64,000 nt of DNA from Knoellia locipacati (GCF_007992835.1 NZ_BKBA01000003.1:124001-188000), one strand, 5' to 3'. Positions 31,513 through 41,192 are shown, counted from the stretch's first letter. Translations and numbers: made by a program. Notes: generated by a model not told the origin, from the sequence alone.

Positions 31513-32537
31513 GTTCGATGGCCGGGGCCTTCGTGACGATCACCGGGGGCACCGGGTCGTTCGGCTCGACGATGGTCCACTCCCTCCTCGAGCGGGGGGT
31601 CGACCGGATCAACATCCTCAGCCGTGACGAGGCCAAGCAGGACGAGATGCGCCAGCGGCTCGGGGACTCGCGGGTCAAGTTCTTCGTCGGCGACGTCCGG
31701 GACTACTCCAGCGTCGAGAGCTCGGTCATCGGTGCCGACTTCGTCTTCCACGCCGCGGCGCTCAAGCAGGTCCCGTCGTGCGAGTTCTTCCCCGACCAGG
31801 CGGTCAAGACCAACGTCACCGGCAGCCGCAACGTCATCGAGGCCTCGCACCGGGCCGGCGTGAAGTCCGTGGTCTGCCTCAGCACCGACAAGGCCGTCTA
31901 CCCGGTCAACGCCATGGGCATGTCCAAGGCGCTCATGGAGAAGACGGCGCAGGCGTTCGCGCGCAACCACCCGAACTCCCCCACCACCGTCTCGATCACC
32001 CGCTACGGCAACGTCATGTACTCGCGCGGGTCGGTCATCCCCCTCTTCGTCCGCCAGCTCCAGGAGGGCAAGCCGCTCACCGTCACCGAGCCGACGATGA
32101 CGCGCTACCTCATGTCGCTCCAGGAGTCGGTCGACCTCGTCGAGCACGCCTTCCACCACGCCGAGAGCGGCGACCTCTTCGTCAAGAAGGCGCCGGCCTC
32201 CACCGTCGAGACGCTGGCCCGCGCGGTCTCGATCGTCCTCGGCCACGGCGACCCCGAGGTGCGACGGATCGGCATGCGCCACGGCGAGAAGATGTTCGAG
32301 ACGCTGCTGACCCGCGAGGAGCTGCTCAAGTCCGAGGACCAGGGCGACTACTTCCGGGTGCCGCTCGACGCGCGCTCGCTCGAGTACGAGCTCTTCGTCG
32401 AGGAGGGCGAGACCGACATCCGCGACGTCACGGACTACGACTCCAACAACACCGAGCGCATGACGGTCGAGCAGACCTGCGACCTGCTGCGCACACTCCC
32501 CGAGATCCAGCAGCTCACCGGGGAGACGGTCGCGTGA
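31509..32537 (+). CDS. capE: UDP-GlcNAc 4,6-dehydratase/5-epimerase (CapE)
   Basis: 342 residues, a soluble short-chain dehydrogenase of the CapE group. Cofactor loop TGGTGSFGSTMV at residues ~13-24, then STDKAVYPVNAMGMSK with the catalytic Lys, and TRYGNVMYSRGSV. It inverts C5 while dehydrating UDP-GlcNAc, the first step to UDP-L-FucNAc. It is shorter than the pglF product and lacks membrane helices, so the operon holds two different dehydratases acting on the same substrate. Operon overlaps are ATGA upstream and GTGA downstream. Confidence 0.92.
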   Translation: MSSMAGAFVTITGGTGSFGSTMVHSLLERGVDRINILSRDEAKQDEMRQRLGDSRVKFFVGDVRDYSSVESSVIGADFVFHAAALKQVPSCEFFPDQAVKTNVTGSRNVIEASHRAGVKSVVCLSTDKAVYPVNAMGMSKALMEKTAQAFARNHPNSPTTVSITRYGNVMYSRGSVIPLFVRQLQEGKPLTVTEPTMTRYLMSLQESVDLVEHAFHHAESGDLFVKKAPASTVETLARAVSIVLGHGDPEVRRIGMRHGEKMFETLLTREELLKSEDQGDYFRVPLDARSLEYELFVEEGETDIRDVTDYDSNNTERMTVEQTCDLLRTLPEIQQLTGETVA

Positions 32538-33640
32538 AGGTCGTCCTCACCGGCGCCGGCGGCTTCCTCGGCTGGCACACGCGGCTGCGTCTCGCGGCGC
32601 TCACCGACCACGAGGTCGTCCCCGTCGACCGCACCTCGTGGGCGGGCCTGACCGAGGCCGTGTCCGACGCCGACGCGGTCATCCACATCGCCGGTGTCAA
32701 CCGCGCCGACGACGACACCGTCCGTCAGGGCAACGAGGACCTCGCGCGCGACGTCGCCGCGGCAGTGTCCGCCTCGGGTCGTCCGGTCCGCGTCGTCTAC
32801 GCCAACTCGATCCAGGACGGCAACGGCACGGCATACGGGATCGGCAAGGGCCGCGCCCGCGAGGTCCTCGCCGCGTCCGCCGAGGCGACCGGGGGCTCGC
32901 TCGTCGACGTGCGGCTGCCGAACCTCTTCGGCGAGCACGGGCGGCCGGCATACAACTCGTTCGTCGCGACGTTCGTCCACGCCGTCCGCGACGTCTCGAC
33001 ACCGACCGTGAACGACAACACGGTCGGCCTGCTCCACGCGCAGGGTGCGGCCGCATCCCTCCTCGACGGTCTCACCGGCGACGCCCGCCGCATCGACCCG
33101 GGCAGCACGCCGGTCACGGTGCGCGAGGTGCTCGACCTGCTCCAGGAGTTCAAGGCGTCCTACGACACCGGTGAGATCCCCGACCTGTCGACGCCGTTCC
33201 GGGTGGACCTGTTCAACACCTACCGCGCGGCGCTCTTCCCCGAGCACTACCCGATCGCGCTCACGCCCCACACCGACCCGCGCGGAACGTTCGTCGAGAC
33301 GATCCGGGTCCGCGGCGGTGAGGGCCAGGCGTCCTTCTCGACCACGGTCCCCGGCATCACCCGCGGCGAGCACTACCACCTGCGCAAGATCGAGCGGTTC
33401 GCCGTCATCTCAGGCGAGGCACGCATCTCCCTTCGCAGGATGTTCACCGACGAGGTCGTCGACTTCGACGTCACCGGCGAGGAGCCCTGCGCCGTCGACA
33501 TGCCCGTCGGCTGGGTCCACAACATCACCAACACGGGCGCTGACACCCTTGTCACACAGTTCTGGTCGCACGAGCTGCACCGACCGGAGGACCCCGACAC
33601 CTACCCCGAGCCCGTCCGCCCGCAGGGAGCATCCGCATGA
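32534..33640 (+). CDS. capF: Bifunctional UDP-sugar epimerase/reductase with cupin domain (CapF)
   Basis: 368 residues in two parts: an N-terminal SDR domain (TGAGGFLGWHTRLRL; ANSIQDGNGTAYGIGKG with the Tyr-x3-Lys pair) and a C-terminal cupin of about 110 residues (GEHYHLRKIERF, DMPVGWVHNI) that holds metal-binding histidines. This is the CapF arrangement: the cupin epimerises C3 and the SDR domain reduces C4, giving UDP-6-deoxy-L-talNAc. The GTG overlaps the capE stop. Confidence 0.92.
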   Translation: MKVVLTGAGGFLGWHTRLRLAALTDHEVVPVDRTSWAGLTEAVSDADAVIHIAGVNRADDDTVRQGNEDLARDVAAAVSASGRPVRVVYANSIQDGNGTAYGIGKGRAREVLAASAEATGGSLVDVRLPNLFGEHGRPAYNSFVATFVHAVRDVSTPTVNDNTVGLLHAQGAAASLLDGLTGDARRIDPGSTPVTVREVLDLLQEFKASYDTGEIPDLSTPFRVDLFNTYRAALFPEHYPIALTPHTDPRGTFVETIRVRGGEGQASFSTTVPGITRGEHYHLRKIERFAVISGEARISLRRMFTDEVVDFDVTGEEPCAVDMPVGWVHNITNTGADTLVTQFWSHELHRPEDPDTYPEPVRPQGASA

Positions 33641-34770
33641 AGGTCATGACGATCGTCGGGACCCGTCCCGAGCTGATCCGCCTGTCCCGAGTGATCCACC
33701 GGCTCGACGAGACCGTCGACCACGTCCTCGTGCACACGGGCCAGAACTACGACTATGCCCTCAATGAGGTCTTCTTCAGCGACCTCGGCATCCGCAAGCC
33801 CGACCACATGCTCGGCGTCGACACGTCCAGCCTGGGCGCGGTCCTCGGCGGCACCCTCATCGCGGCCGAGAAGGTCATGCTCGAGGAGCGCCCCGACGCG
33901 GTCCTCGTCCTGGGTGACACGAACTCCTGCATCGCCGCGGTCATGGCCAAGCGCCTGCGCATCCCGACCTACCACATGGAGGCCGGCAACCGCTGCTTCG
34001 ACGAGAACGTCCCCGAGGAGACCAACCGTCGCCTCGTCGACCACGTCGCCGACTTCAACCTCGTCTACACCGAGCACGGCCGCCGCAACCTCCTCGCCGA
34101 GGGCCTGCACCCGCGCCGCATCATCAAGACGGGCTCGCCGATGCGCGAGGTCCTCGACGCCTACCGCGACGAGATCCTCGCCTCCGACGTCCTCGACCGG
34201 TTCGAGCTCACCGAGGGCGGCTACTACCTCGTGAGCGCCCACCGCGAGGAGAACGTCGACTCCCCCGAGCGCCTGCGCGCCCTCATCGACTGCCTCACAG
34301 CGGTGTATGCCGCGTTCGGCCTTCCCGTGTTCGTCTCGACCCACCCGCGCACCCGCAAGCGGCTCGAGGCGCTGCCGGACTGGTCCGAGCCCGAGGGCAT
34401 CACCTTCAGCGACCCGCTCGGCTTCCACGACTACAACAAGCTCCAGCTCTCCGCCGCGTGCTGCCTGTCCGACTCGGGGACGATCGCCGAGGAGTCGACG
34501 CTGCTCGGCTTCCCCGCCGTCACGCTGCGGGACTCGATCGAACGCCCGGAGGCCCTCGACACCGGCGGCATCATCATGACCGGTCTGCACGCCGACGACG
34601 TCGTGGCGGGGGTGCGCGCGGCGATGGCCACCCCTCGTGGTCGCGACGGCGTCAGCCACCTCACGCCCGACGACTACCTCATCGACAACACGAGCGAGCG
34701 CACCATCAACTTCATCCTCTCAACGGCCAACCGCCACCACGCGTGGGCGGGCATCCGGAGAACCTCATGA
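33637..34770 (+). CDS. capG: UDP-sugar 2-epimerase, non-hydrolysing (CapG)
   Basis: 377 residues, GT-B-like fold with TIVGTRPELIRLSRV at the start, HTGQNYDYALN, HMEAGNR and SAHREENVD, all typical of the WecB/CapG family. It converts UDP-6-deoxy-L-talNAc to UDP-N-acetyl-L-fucosamine, completing the pathway begun by CapE and CapF. Its stop overlaps the ATG of the next gene by four bases, although base composition changes abruptly exactly there. Confidence 0.92.
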   Translation: MKVMTIVGTRPELIRLSRVIHRLDETVDHVLVHTGQNYDYALNEVFFSDLGIRKPDHMLGVDTSSLGAVLGGTLIAAEKVMLEERPDAVLVLGDTNSCIAAVMAKRLRIPTYHMEAGNRCFDENVPEETNRRLVDHVADFNLVYTEHGRRNLLAEGLHPRRIIKTGSPMREVLDAYRDEILASDVLDRFELTEGGYYLVSAHREENVDSPERLRALIDCLTAVYAAFGLPVFVSTHPRTRKRLEALPDWSEPEGITFSDPLGFHDYNKLQLSAACCLSDSGTIAEESTLLGFPAVTLRDSIERPEALDTGGIIMTGLHADDVVAGVRAAMATPRGRDGVSHLTPDDYLIDNTSERTINFILSTANRHHAWAGIRRTS

Positions 34771-35996
34771 GGAACCGGACCGCTCAGGTTGATCCGAACA
34801 ATCGCGACGCGGACGTCGTCGTGATCACTTTCGACTCCTACCCCCTTTCAACGCGATCCCGCAAGGCCGCTCGGGCTTATGCCGAAGCAGGCATGCGCGT
34901 TCAGTTTGTGGGCATGTCTCGCGCTGGACGTACCGGAAGGTGGTCGCCAGCGGGCAGGACGCGCGCCGATGGGATCGATATCCTCAGCGTCGACATGCGG
35001 GCACCAGACCTTGAACCAACAAGGCTGAACATCGTTCGCAATGTCGCACTTACCTACGTACCCGCCATCTTCCGGATGGCCAAAGAGGCGCTCGGCACTC
35101 CGGCTGGGGTCGTCCATACGACAGGGTCCGCGCTCTCGCTTCTAGGCGTTGCCCACAAAGTGCTTCACAGATCGAAATTCGTACTGGACATCCCGGAACG
35201 ACCGGGAGCTGTCGCGGCCCGAGGTTCCGCTGCAGCCGCGTTTGCCCGCGTAGAACGCATCGTCCTTCGGGCCGCACGGCCCTTTGTCGATGTCGCTTCG
35301 GTCGTGGTGGAGCCGGACGTTCACCACCTGCGCGACCGCGGCTTCGATGATGTTGTGCAGGTACGGAACGCTCCGATGAAATCGTGGCTTGCCCCATACG
35401 TCGATATGCCACCCTCACCAGTACGTTTCGCCGTCATAGGCAGCATTTTCGAAGGACGGGGCTACGAGACTCTGATTCGGGCCGCTGCGCGTGCTCAGAA
35501 GGACGCGAACTTCCAGATATACATCTACGGAAAGGGCCGCGACAGTTTTACTGGTCACCTCAAGAACCTTTCTAGCGAGCTCGGGGCGGACCGCACGATC
35601 GTCTGGGCCGGCTCGCTACCGAGCGACCAAGTCAGCCGCGCATACCTGGATGCGCACGTCGGTGTCGTTCTGTACGAGTCCCTCGACCCTGGCAACGATG
35701 GACTATCAAACAAGCTTCTCGAGTGCATTGCATCAGGGCGACCAGTCTTGGCAGGAGACCTACCCGAGAATCGCAAGTTCGTGACTCAGCACCAGGCGGG
35801 CTGGCTGACCGACGTCTCGGAAGAGGCGCTGGCACATTCGATCGTCGAGGTGGCCAACACCACCATTGATCTCGACGTGATGGGTCAACACTGTCGAGAC
35901 TTGGGCGAGACAGCCCTCACGTGGGAAGGCGAGTTCGCACCGATCATTGAGCGGATGCGTTCAACCAACTCAGCGTCTGCCGCTAACTCCTCGTAG
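34767..35996 (+). CDS. Glycosyltransferase (GT4-like), low G+C
   Basis: 409 residues. GT-B-like: VVITFDSYPLSTRSRKAARAY at the N-terminus, then FAVIGSIFEGRGYETLIRAA, YIYGKGRD and NDGLSNKLLECIASGRPVLAG in the donor-binding half. It should add one sugar of the repeat unit; donor and linkage are unknown. G+C is visibly lower than in capG, and codons such as TAT, AGA and CGA appear. Despite that, it is joined to capG by an ATGA overlap. Its 3' end overlaps the convergent flippase gene by 27 bases. Confidence 0.82.
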   Translation: MRNRTAQVDPNNRDADVVVITFDSYPLSTRSRKAARAYAEAGMRVQFVGMSRAGRTGRWSPAGRTRADGIDILSVDMRAPDLEPTRLNIVRNVALTYVPAIFRMAKEALGTPAGVVHTTGSALSLLGVAHKVLHRSKFVLDIPERPGAVAARGSAAAAFARVERIVLRAARPFVDVASVVVEPDVHHLRDRGFDDVVQVRNAPMKSWLAPYVDMPPSPVRFAVIGSIFEGRGYETLIRAAARAQKDANFQIYIYGKGRDSFTGHLKNLSSELGADRTIVWAGSLPSDQVSRAYLDAHVGVVLYESLDPGNDGLSNKLLECIASGRPVLAGDLPENRKFVTQHQAGWLTDVSEEALAHSIVEVANTTIDLDVMGQHCRDLGETALTWEGEFAPIIERMRSTNSASAANSS

Positions 35997-37421
35997 GACA
36001 AGGCTGGCCTCGGCTCGGTTCAAGGCGAGCCAGACGCCAAGGAACGCAACGGCCCCGCACACCTGGACGACCACTGAAGTCCCCTCCGTCAGCACGCTCA
36101 GGCCCCATACCAACAGCAACGCTGCAAAGACTTTGAGCGATAGCCCGACCCAAGCGTGGCCATCGCGGTACCAAGTCACCGCGATGGGGACCAAGGCGAT
36201 GATCAGCGATCCCGCGACGTAGCCCCACGCGATGGCTTGCACCCCCAACGAACCGAAGATCGCCCATGCGATGCAGCCTACGAGCGCGCCAGAGAGAGAC
36301 GATGCGGCTGAGATTCGCATCCCAACCTCAGATCTGGTGGTGATGGCACTCACTGACGGCGAACTGATCCCGCCGATAGCGACGGCTGCAAGCAGAAGCG
36401 GCATGACGACGACGACATCAGGGAAGTCGGGGCCCCAGAGAAGGTCAACAAGGCCTTCCCGGACGATCACCACCACCCCCAGTCCGCCAATCAGGGCCAG
36501 ACACAACACCCTCGTCGCCTGATCCGTAATCCTGCGGAACTCATGAGTTGATCCACCACCCCAAGCCCTTGCCAAGGTGGGGTAGAGCACGACACTCAGA
36601 CCTGCAGCCACCAAGGAGAGGGGCGTCGCCAACGTCAAAGAGGCCGAATATTGTCCTGCGCCTTCCAGCCCCGCAAAGTGACGCGCCGCCAAAAGGGACA
36701 GTTGGAGGAATCCTGCGCTGCTGATGGTTCCTACCGTACCGAGAATGACGAATCTACGAATTTCCTTGTTGAGCACCTGATCGAAGTCTGAACCGGCAAG
36801 CCGAGGAATCGACAAGATTGTGTAAAGGGCGTACCCGCAGGCTACCGGCAGGAGAACGACGATACTGCGGATTCCAAAGACCATGAACAAACAAAGCCCA
36901 ACGAGGCCCGCAGCGCCGGTCAAAACGTCAGTGAAGACCGCGCGGCGCACATTCCCCGAACCGAAGAGAATTCCTCGGGTTGTGGTCCAACCCGCCAGAC
37001 CGAGGGTGAGGAGGACAACCGTAAGACACTCAAGCCAGGAACCACGCTCCACGAGCCTCCAGTAGGTAAGGCTCATCACGGCCGCGACCAGTTGGAAGAT
37101 CATCAGGCGACGGATGAAGTAGCCGGCCACTTTCTGCATTTCACCGACATCGCGCCTCCCCAGCGCCAGTCCAACGAAGCGCGACGCTGCCGCGCCGGCA
37201 GCAGCGGGCCAGAGCAGGACAATCAACTGTGAAATGGAGAGAGCCGTGGCCGTGAGACCGAGCAGAATCGCCCCGGCCACATTACCGATGAGGATGTTCG
37301 TGACGAACCGGACACCACCCTGCCAGCCGACACCAAGCATGCCGAGCAGGCCGCCCTTACCTATCGAGCTCGAGCCGATCTCTCTATTGAAGTCGACACG
37401 CTCCCATCTCAAACTAGGCAT
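35970..37421 (-). CDS. wzx: Polysaccharide flippase, Wzx/MATE-like
   Basis: 483 residues with about 12-14 membrane helices and little soluble sequence, the profile of the oligosaccharide flippase family that moves undecaprenyl-linked repeat units across the membrane. A typical loop between helices is IRRFVILGTVGTISSAG. The ATG at 37421 sits eight bases inside the end of the upstream glycosyltransferase gene; the frame is open for 56 more codons but those lie inside that gene. Sampled G+C is about 57%. Confidence 0.82.
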   Translation of the reverse strand: MPSLRWERVDFNREIGSSSIGKGGLLGMLGVGWQGGVRFVTNILIGNVAGAILLGLTATALSISQLIVLLWPAAAGAAASRFVGLALGRRDVGEMQKVAGYFIRRLMIFQLVAAVMSLTYWRLVERGSWLECLTVVLLTLGLAGWTTTRGILFGSGNVRRAVFTDVLTGAAGLVGLCLFMVFGIRSIVVLLPVACGYALYTILSIPRLAGSDFDQVLNKEIRRFVILGTVGTISSAGFLQLSLLAARHFAGLEGAGQYSASLTLATPLSLVAAGLSVVLYPTLARAWGGGSTHEFRRITDQATRVLCLALIGGLGVVVIVREGLVDLLWGPDFPDVVVVMPLLLAAVAIGGISSPSVSAITTRSEVGMRISAASSLSGALVGCIAWAIFGSLGVQAIAWGYVAGSLIIALVPIAVTWYRDGHAWVGLSLKVFAALLLVWGLSVLTEGTSVVVQVCGAVAFLGVWLALNRAEASLVLRGVSGRR

Positions 37422-38481
37422 GCTTCTCCATGTCTGCGGTCCGACCCATCGCTTCAACCAAGACCGCGGCCGACCGTTGGCCACCGTGAACACTGGCCAC
37501 ATATTCAGGGCCTGCGCTGGCCAAGCGCTGTAGATGCGATCGGTCTGATAGCACCTCTCGGAATCCTTGCAAGAAGGTGCCGGGATCAAGGTCCACGATC
37601 GGCAACTCGCGCCCGATTACCCTCCGGGTAGCCGCGCCAACGTTAGCGATGGTCAGCCGGCCCGAGGCCATGGCTTCCACTGCGCTGACTCCAAAAGAAT
37701 CCGTGAGCACCTGATCAACCACAATGTCGGCCTCCTGGAGCAATGCGGGCATCTCGGCGTGCGACACATGCCGCCCCCGAATCCACGTGATAGCCCCCTC
37801 ACGCTCCAGTTGCTCCAGGGCTGGCTCGATGAACTGCGAACCCTTGATGGGGGGATTTCTACGGGTAGGCATGTGGAGCACCTTGGGCTTGGCGGAGCTG
37901 AAAGCAACCGCGCCCGCGGAAAATCGGTCCACATCTACACAGAGAGGGAGCCAGATCGCCTCAGGATTGTCGATGAGCAAATCCGGCGTGGAAACGAGCA
38001 ACGGTGCTCCCAGGGCATCACGGACACGCCGATTCTGTCGCACCCGCTGGCGCGCCTGGTCAACGAATTCGCCATCAGCATATTTGAAGTACGAGTAGGG
38101 TACGCGACTCAGATGCGCATCTGGATCGCGAGTGTCAGATCCATGTGAGATGAGAATGAGTTCGCGCCCGTTCCCCGCCACACGACGATAATCCCTGAGG
38201 AGCGAGCCGACACGTGGCATTGAATAGACTCGCTGGAATCCGTCGACTGCTACATGCGTGAACCTTTTAAGGAGCGAGTCGGCGGCACGCCTTCGAACCC
38301 ATGGGTTGGAGCGAGTACCCGGAATCTGGTTGTCGGCTGAGAAATTGAAGCCGGGATTGCCGCCGACATACTCAAACGATTCAGCATCTATCGAGGAATA
38401 TAGGTGCACCGCTCGCGCCCACTGATGGGCCTGACCTGCATAGTTGGCCGGCCCGATAGCGAGTAACGGGTTGTTGATCAT
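37414..38481 (-). CDS. Glycosyltransferase, low G+C
   Basis: 355 residues. The N-terminal half starts LLAIGPANYAGQAHQWARAV. The C-terminal half has the features of GT-B donor domains: VLHMPTRRNPPIKGS, ADIVVDQVLTDSFGVSAVEAMASGRLTIANV and a following loop. A GT4-like transferase acting on the same repeat unit is the best reading, but similarity to any named enzyme is weak. The start overlaps the polymerase stop as ATGA, and the end overlaps the flippase start by eight bases. Confidence 0.7.
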   Translation of the reverse strand: MINNPLLAIGPANYAGQAHQWARAVHLYSSIDAESFEYVGGNPGFNFSADNQIPGTRSNPWVRRRAADSLLKRFTHVAVDGFQRVYSMPRVGSLLRDYRRVAGNGRELILISHGSDTRDPDAHLSRVPYSYFKYADGEFVDQARQRVRQNRRVRDALGAPLLVSTPDLLIDNPEAIWLPLCVDVDRFSAGAVAFSSAKPKVLHMPTRRNPPIKGSQFIEPALEQLEREGAITWIRGRHVSHAEMPALLQEADIVVDQVLTDSFGVSAVEAMASGRLTIANVGAATRRVIGRELPIVDLDPGTFLQGFREVLSDRSHLQRLASAGPEYVASVHGGQRSAAVLVEAMGRTADMEKHA

Positions 38482-39926
38482 TGGCGACTCCCCGCCTGGC
38501 GATCAGGCGAAGCGGCGGGCTCGTTCTCACCCTCGACAGAGGGTGTGGCGCGTATCAGGCCTGCGAGTGCGACGGAATAGCCGATAAGCAGCCACCAAGT
38601 CCCGTCCGCGATAAGCGAACTTGCCGAGAGGCCGCCGGCCAGCACACCAATGAGTACCAAGGAAAGCTCCAAACGTATGTGTCCCGTCCAGCGCACAACC
38701 CGTCCGTGCTCCTTGTGCAGGACGGATGACGCCAGCCAGAACATCATCCATACAACTGGAACGAAGACGATGACGCCGTACTCGGCGCCGATCTGGAGAA
38801 AGGTGTTGTGCGCGTCGGTCACTAGGCCCACGTTTCGCCCGGGATCACTGCGCAGATAGGAGACGAAGCTTCCCGGACCGATACCCAGACCGTCGGAGTC
38901 GATGGCGTACTTGGCTGCCGCCTGCGCGAGTCCGACGCGCATTTCGTCGCTCTGTGCATCGACGTCAGAGAACGTTCCACTCATTGACGAGATGATGCGT
39001 CCCGAGAAGAGGAGTGCTGCAACTCCGGCCGAAAGAAGCATCGCTGGGATGGACAGCACATGCCGGTTCTGCCCATGAAGCGGCCAGAGCATACCCACGC
39101 AAAGCACCAGCAATCCCGCGATGACGGCCGTGCGACTGAGTGTATGAATGGCAAGAAAACCTGCGAGGACGATCAGAAGAAGGCAGGAGAACCGAAGCAG
39201 CTTGGAGGCCGTGCGCCGTGCCACCACGATGGTTGGCCCCACGAAAGCCACCAGAAAGGACGCATAGTTGTTCGGATTGATGTACGGACCGCCAAGGGCA
39301 TCGCCGGCCAGCCACTGCCTTCCAGCTCTCGCCTCCCAAGAGACTCCGGTGACGTACTCAATGAGCCCCATGATCGCGAGCGCTCCCAAGGCAAGCACCA
39401 TGCCTATGCGTGCTGCCCGATGGGCGGACGGTGTTCGACAGAGCACTGCGATAATGACGGCCCCTACGCAGCCAAAAATGGAAGCAACAACCTGGCGGGA
39501 TCCTTGGGCAGGATTCTGACTCCACTGCAGCGACAGTGTCCCCCAGACCGCGAATAGGGCCGTGATCACCACGAGGAGGTTGAGACCCCGGGAATACACG
39601 CGCTCACGAATTGCGATAATTAACGTCGGGAGGATTGCGGCAAGGATAAGAATCCGAGACGCATATGGCTGTGACGCCGCCCCGGGGACGGGCGACACCC
39701 ATACCGAAAGCGCGGAGAGGGGCGGCAAGGCGACAAGTACTAGCTCTGAGGCTCGCCATCGGGACCCCGCTCCCGCAGTCGTCCCACGCGATGAGCCCCC
39801 TACTCGACTTTCGGGGTCAGAGATTCGAACGGCTCGCGATCGATCTTGCCTGAGGTTCGACCTTGGTTGGTTCACCCGCGCAGGGTGGGACCGCTTCGGT
39901 TGGGAATGTCCGCCTGTGTACGTCAA
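38478..39926 (-). CDS. wzy: O-antigen ligase/polymerase-like membrane protein (Wzy candidate)
   Basis: Up to 482 residues. A ~60-residue basic, Ser/Arg-rich lead is followed by about 12 membrane helices. The family marker is the large external loop ending in DAHNTFLQIGAEYGVI near residues 365-380, typical of Wzy_C (O-antigen ligase/polymerase) proteins. In this locus with a flippase and BY-kinase it is the likely repeat-unit polymerase. The start is uncertain: TTG at 39926 or GTG at 39875, neither with a good ribosome site. It lies six bases after the ugd stop. Confidence 0.8.
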   Translation of the reverse strand: MTYTGGHSQPKRSHPARVNQPRSNLRQDRSRAVRISDPESRVGGSSRGTTAGAGSRWRASELVLVALPPLSALSVWVSPVPGAASQPYASRILILAAILPTLIIAIRERVYSRGLNLLVVITALFAVWGTLSLQWSQNPAQGSRQVVASIFGCVGAVIIAVLCRTPSAHRAARIGMVLALGALAIMGLIEYVTGVSWEARAGRQWLAGDALGGPYINPNNYASFLVAFVGPTIVVARRTASKLLRFSCLLLIVLAGFLAIHTLSRTAVIAGLLVLCVGMLWPLHGQNRHVLSIPAMLLSAGVAALLFSGRIISSMSGTFSDVDAQSDEMRVGLAQAAAKYAIDSDGLGIGPGSFVSYLRSDPGRNVGLVTDAHNTFLQIGAEYGVIVFVPVVWMMFWLASSVLHKEHGRVVRWTGHIRLELSLVLIGVLAGGLSASSLIADGTWWLLIGYSVALAGLIRATPSVEGENEPAASPDRQAGSRQ

Positions 39927-39931
39927 GACAC

Positions 39932-41098
39932 TCAGTCCCGGCCGAAGAGATCGCGGGTGTAGACCTTGTCGGACACGTCGTCGAGGTCGTCGCTCAGCCG
40001 GTTCGCCACGATGACATCCGCGCGAGCCTTGAACTCGTCGAGGTCGCGCACAACCTCGGAGTTGTAGAACCGGTCGTCCTCGAGCGCCGGCTCGTAGAGC
40101 ACGACCTCGATCCCCTTGGCCTTGATCCGCTTCATGATCCCCTGGATGCTCGACACCCTGAAGTTGTCCGAGCCGGCCTTCATGATGAGGCGGTACATCC
40201 CGACGACGCGGGGCTGGCGGCGCAGGATGTCGGTGGCGATGAAGTCCTTGCGCGTCGTGTTGGAGTCGACGATCGCGCGGATGAGGTTCTGCGGCACCTG
40301 GTCGTAGTTCGCGAGCAGCTGGCGCGTGTCCTTGGGCAGGCAGTAGCCGCCGTAGCCGAACGACGGGTTGTTGTAGTGCGACCCGATCCGCGGGTCGAGC
40401 CCGACCCCGTCGATGATCGCGCGGGTGTCGAGACCGTGCGACACGGCATACGTGTCGAGCTCGTTGAAGTAGGCGACCCGCATCGCGAGGAACGTGTTCG
40501 CGAAGAGCTTGATCGCCTCCGCCTCGGTGGGGTTCGTGTGCAGCACGGGCACGTCGGCGTCGATCGCGCCCTCGACGAGCAGCTCGCCGAAGCGCCGGGC
40601 CGCGTCGCTCGCCCCGCCGACGACGACCCGGCTCGGGTGGAGGTTGTCGTAGAGCGCGCGTCCCTCGCGCAGGAACTCGGGCGAGAAGACGACGTCGAGA
40701 CCGGCGTATGCCGTCCGCATCCGTTCCGTGAACCCGACCGGCACCGTGGACTTGACGACGACGGTCGCCCCGGGAGCCAGCCGTGACACCGACTCGATGA
40801 CCGACTCGACCGACGAGGTGTCGAAGAAGTCGCGGTCCGGGTCGTAGTCGGTCGGGGTGGCGACGACGACGAAGTCCGAGCCGGGCAGCGCCTCGTCGGC
40901 CGAGGTCGTCGCGGTGAGCCTCAGCTCGTGGTGCGCGAGGTAGTCCTCGAGCTCGGGATCGACCAACGGCGACTCGCGCCGGTTGACCTGGTCGACGCGG
41001 TGGGGGTTGAGGTCCACGGCGACGACGTCGTGGTGCTGGGCGAGTACGACTGCGTTGGAGAGGCCGACATAACCCAGGCCCACCACGGAGATCTTCAC
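39932..41098 (-). CDS. ugd: UDP-glucose 6-dehydrogenase
   Basis: 388 residues, the length of E. coli-type Ugd. The NAD loop [15 protein letters not shown] starts the protein, [11 protein letters not shown] follows, and the catalytic Cys is in [12 protein letters not shown]. It oxidises UDP-glucose to UDP-glucuronate, a likely acidic component of the surface polymer. The GTG lies six bases after TAGGTT on the minus strand (41105-41110), so the message is probably leaderless. Composition and the GTATGCCG octamers are of the chromosomal type, unlike the polymerase gene beginning only six bases on. Confidence 0.93.
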   Translation of the reverse strand: MKISVVGLGYVGLSNAVVLAQHHDVVAVDLNPHRVDQVNRRESPLVDPELEDYLAHHELRLTATTSADEALPGSDFVVVATPTDYDPDRDFFDTSSVESVIESVSRLAPGATVVVKSTVPVGFTERMRTAYAGLDVVFSPEFLREGRALYDNLHPSRVVVGGASDAARRFGELLVEGAIDADVPVLHTNPTEAEAIKLFANTFLAMRVAYFNELDTYAVSHGLDTRAIIDGVGLDPRIGSHYNNPSFGYGGYCLPKDTRQLLANYDQVPQNLIRAIVDSNTTRKDFIATDILRRQPRVVGMYRLIMKAGSDNFRVSSIQGIMKRIKAKGIEVVLYEPALEDDRFYNSEVVRDLDEFKARADVIVANRLSDDLDDVSDKVYTRDLFGRD

Positions 41099-41104
41099 GC
41101 CGCC

Positions 41105-41110
41105 AACCTA
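41105..41110 (-). promoter_or_regulatory. Leaderless -10 element of ugd
   Basis: TAGGTT on the minus strand, six bases before the GTG. It would drive ugd and the low-G+C wzy-glycosyltransferase-wzx genes behind it. Confidence 0.5.
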
Positions 41111-41192
41111 CCGGGGAGCGCCCGGCCCGACACGGTGCGGTGCCCTCGTCCCATCACCCTCCGGACCGCCCCTTTGGGCAACAATGGGCGCC

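Noticed and set aside
35970-37589. Flippase gene starting at 37589
   Set aside because: The first 56 codons lie inside the upstream glycosyltransferase gene; the ATG at 37421 with an eight-base overlap fits the coupled operon style.
34767-39930. Low-G+C block as a genomic island with integrase or insertion sequence
   Set aside because: No integrase, transposase, tRNA edge or flanking direct repeat seen; homologous exchange of a sugar cassette explains it better.
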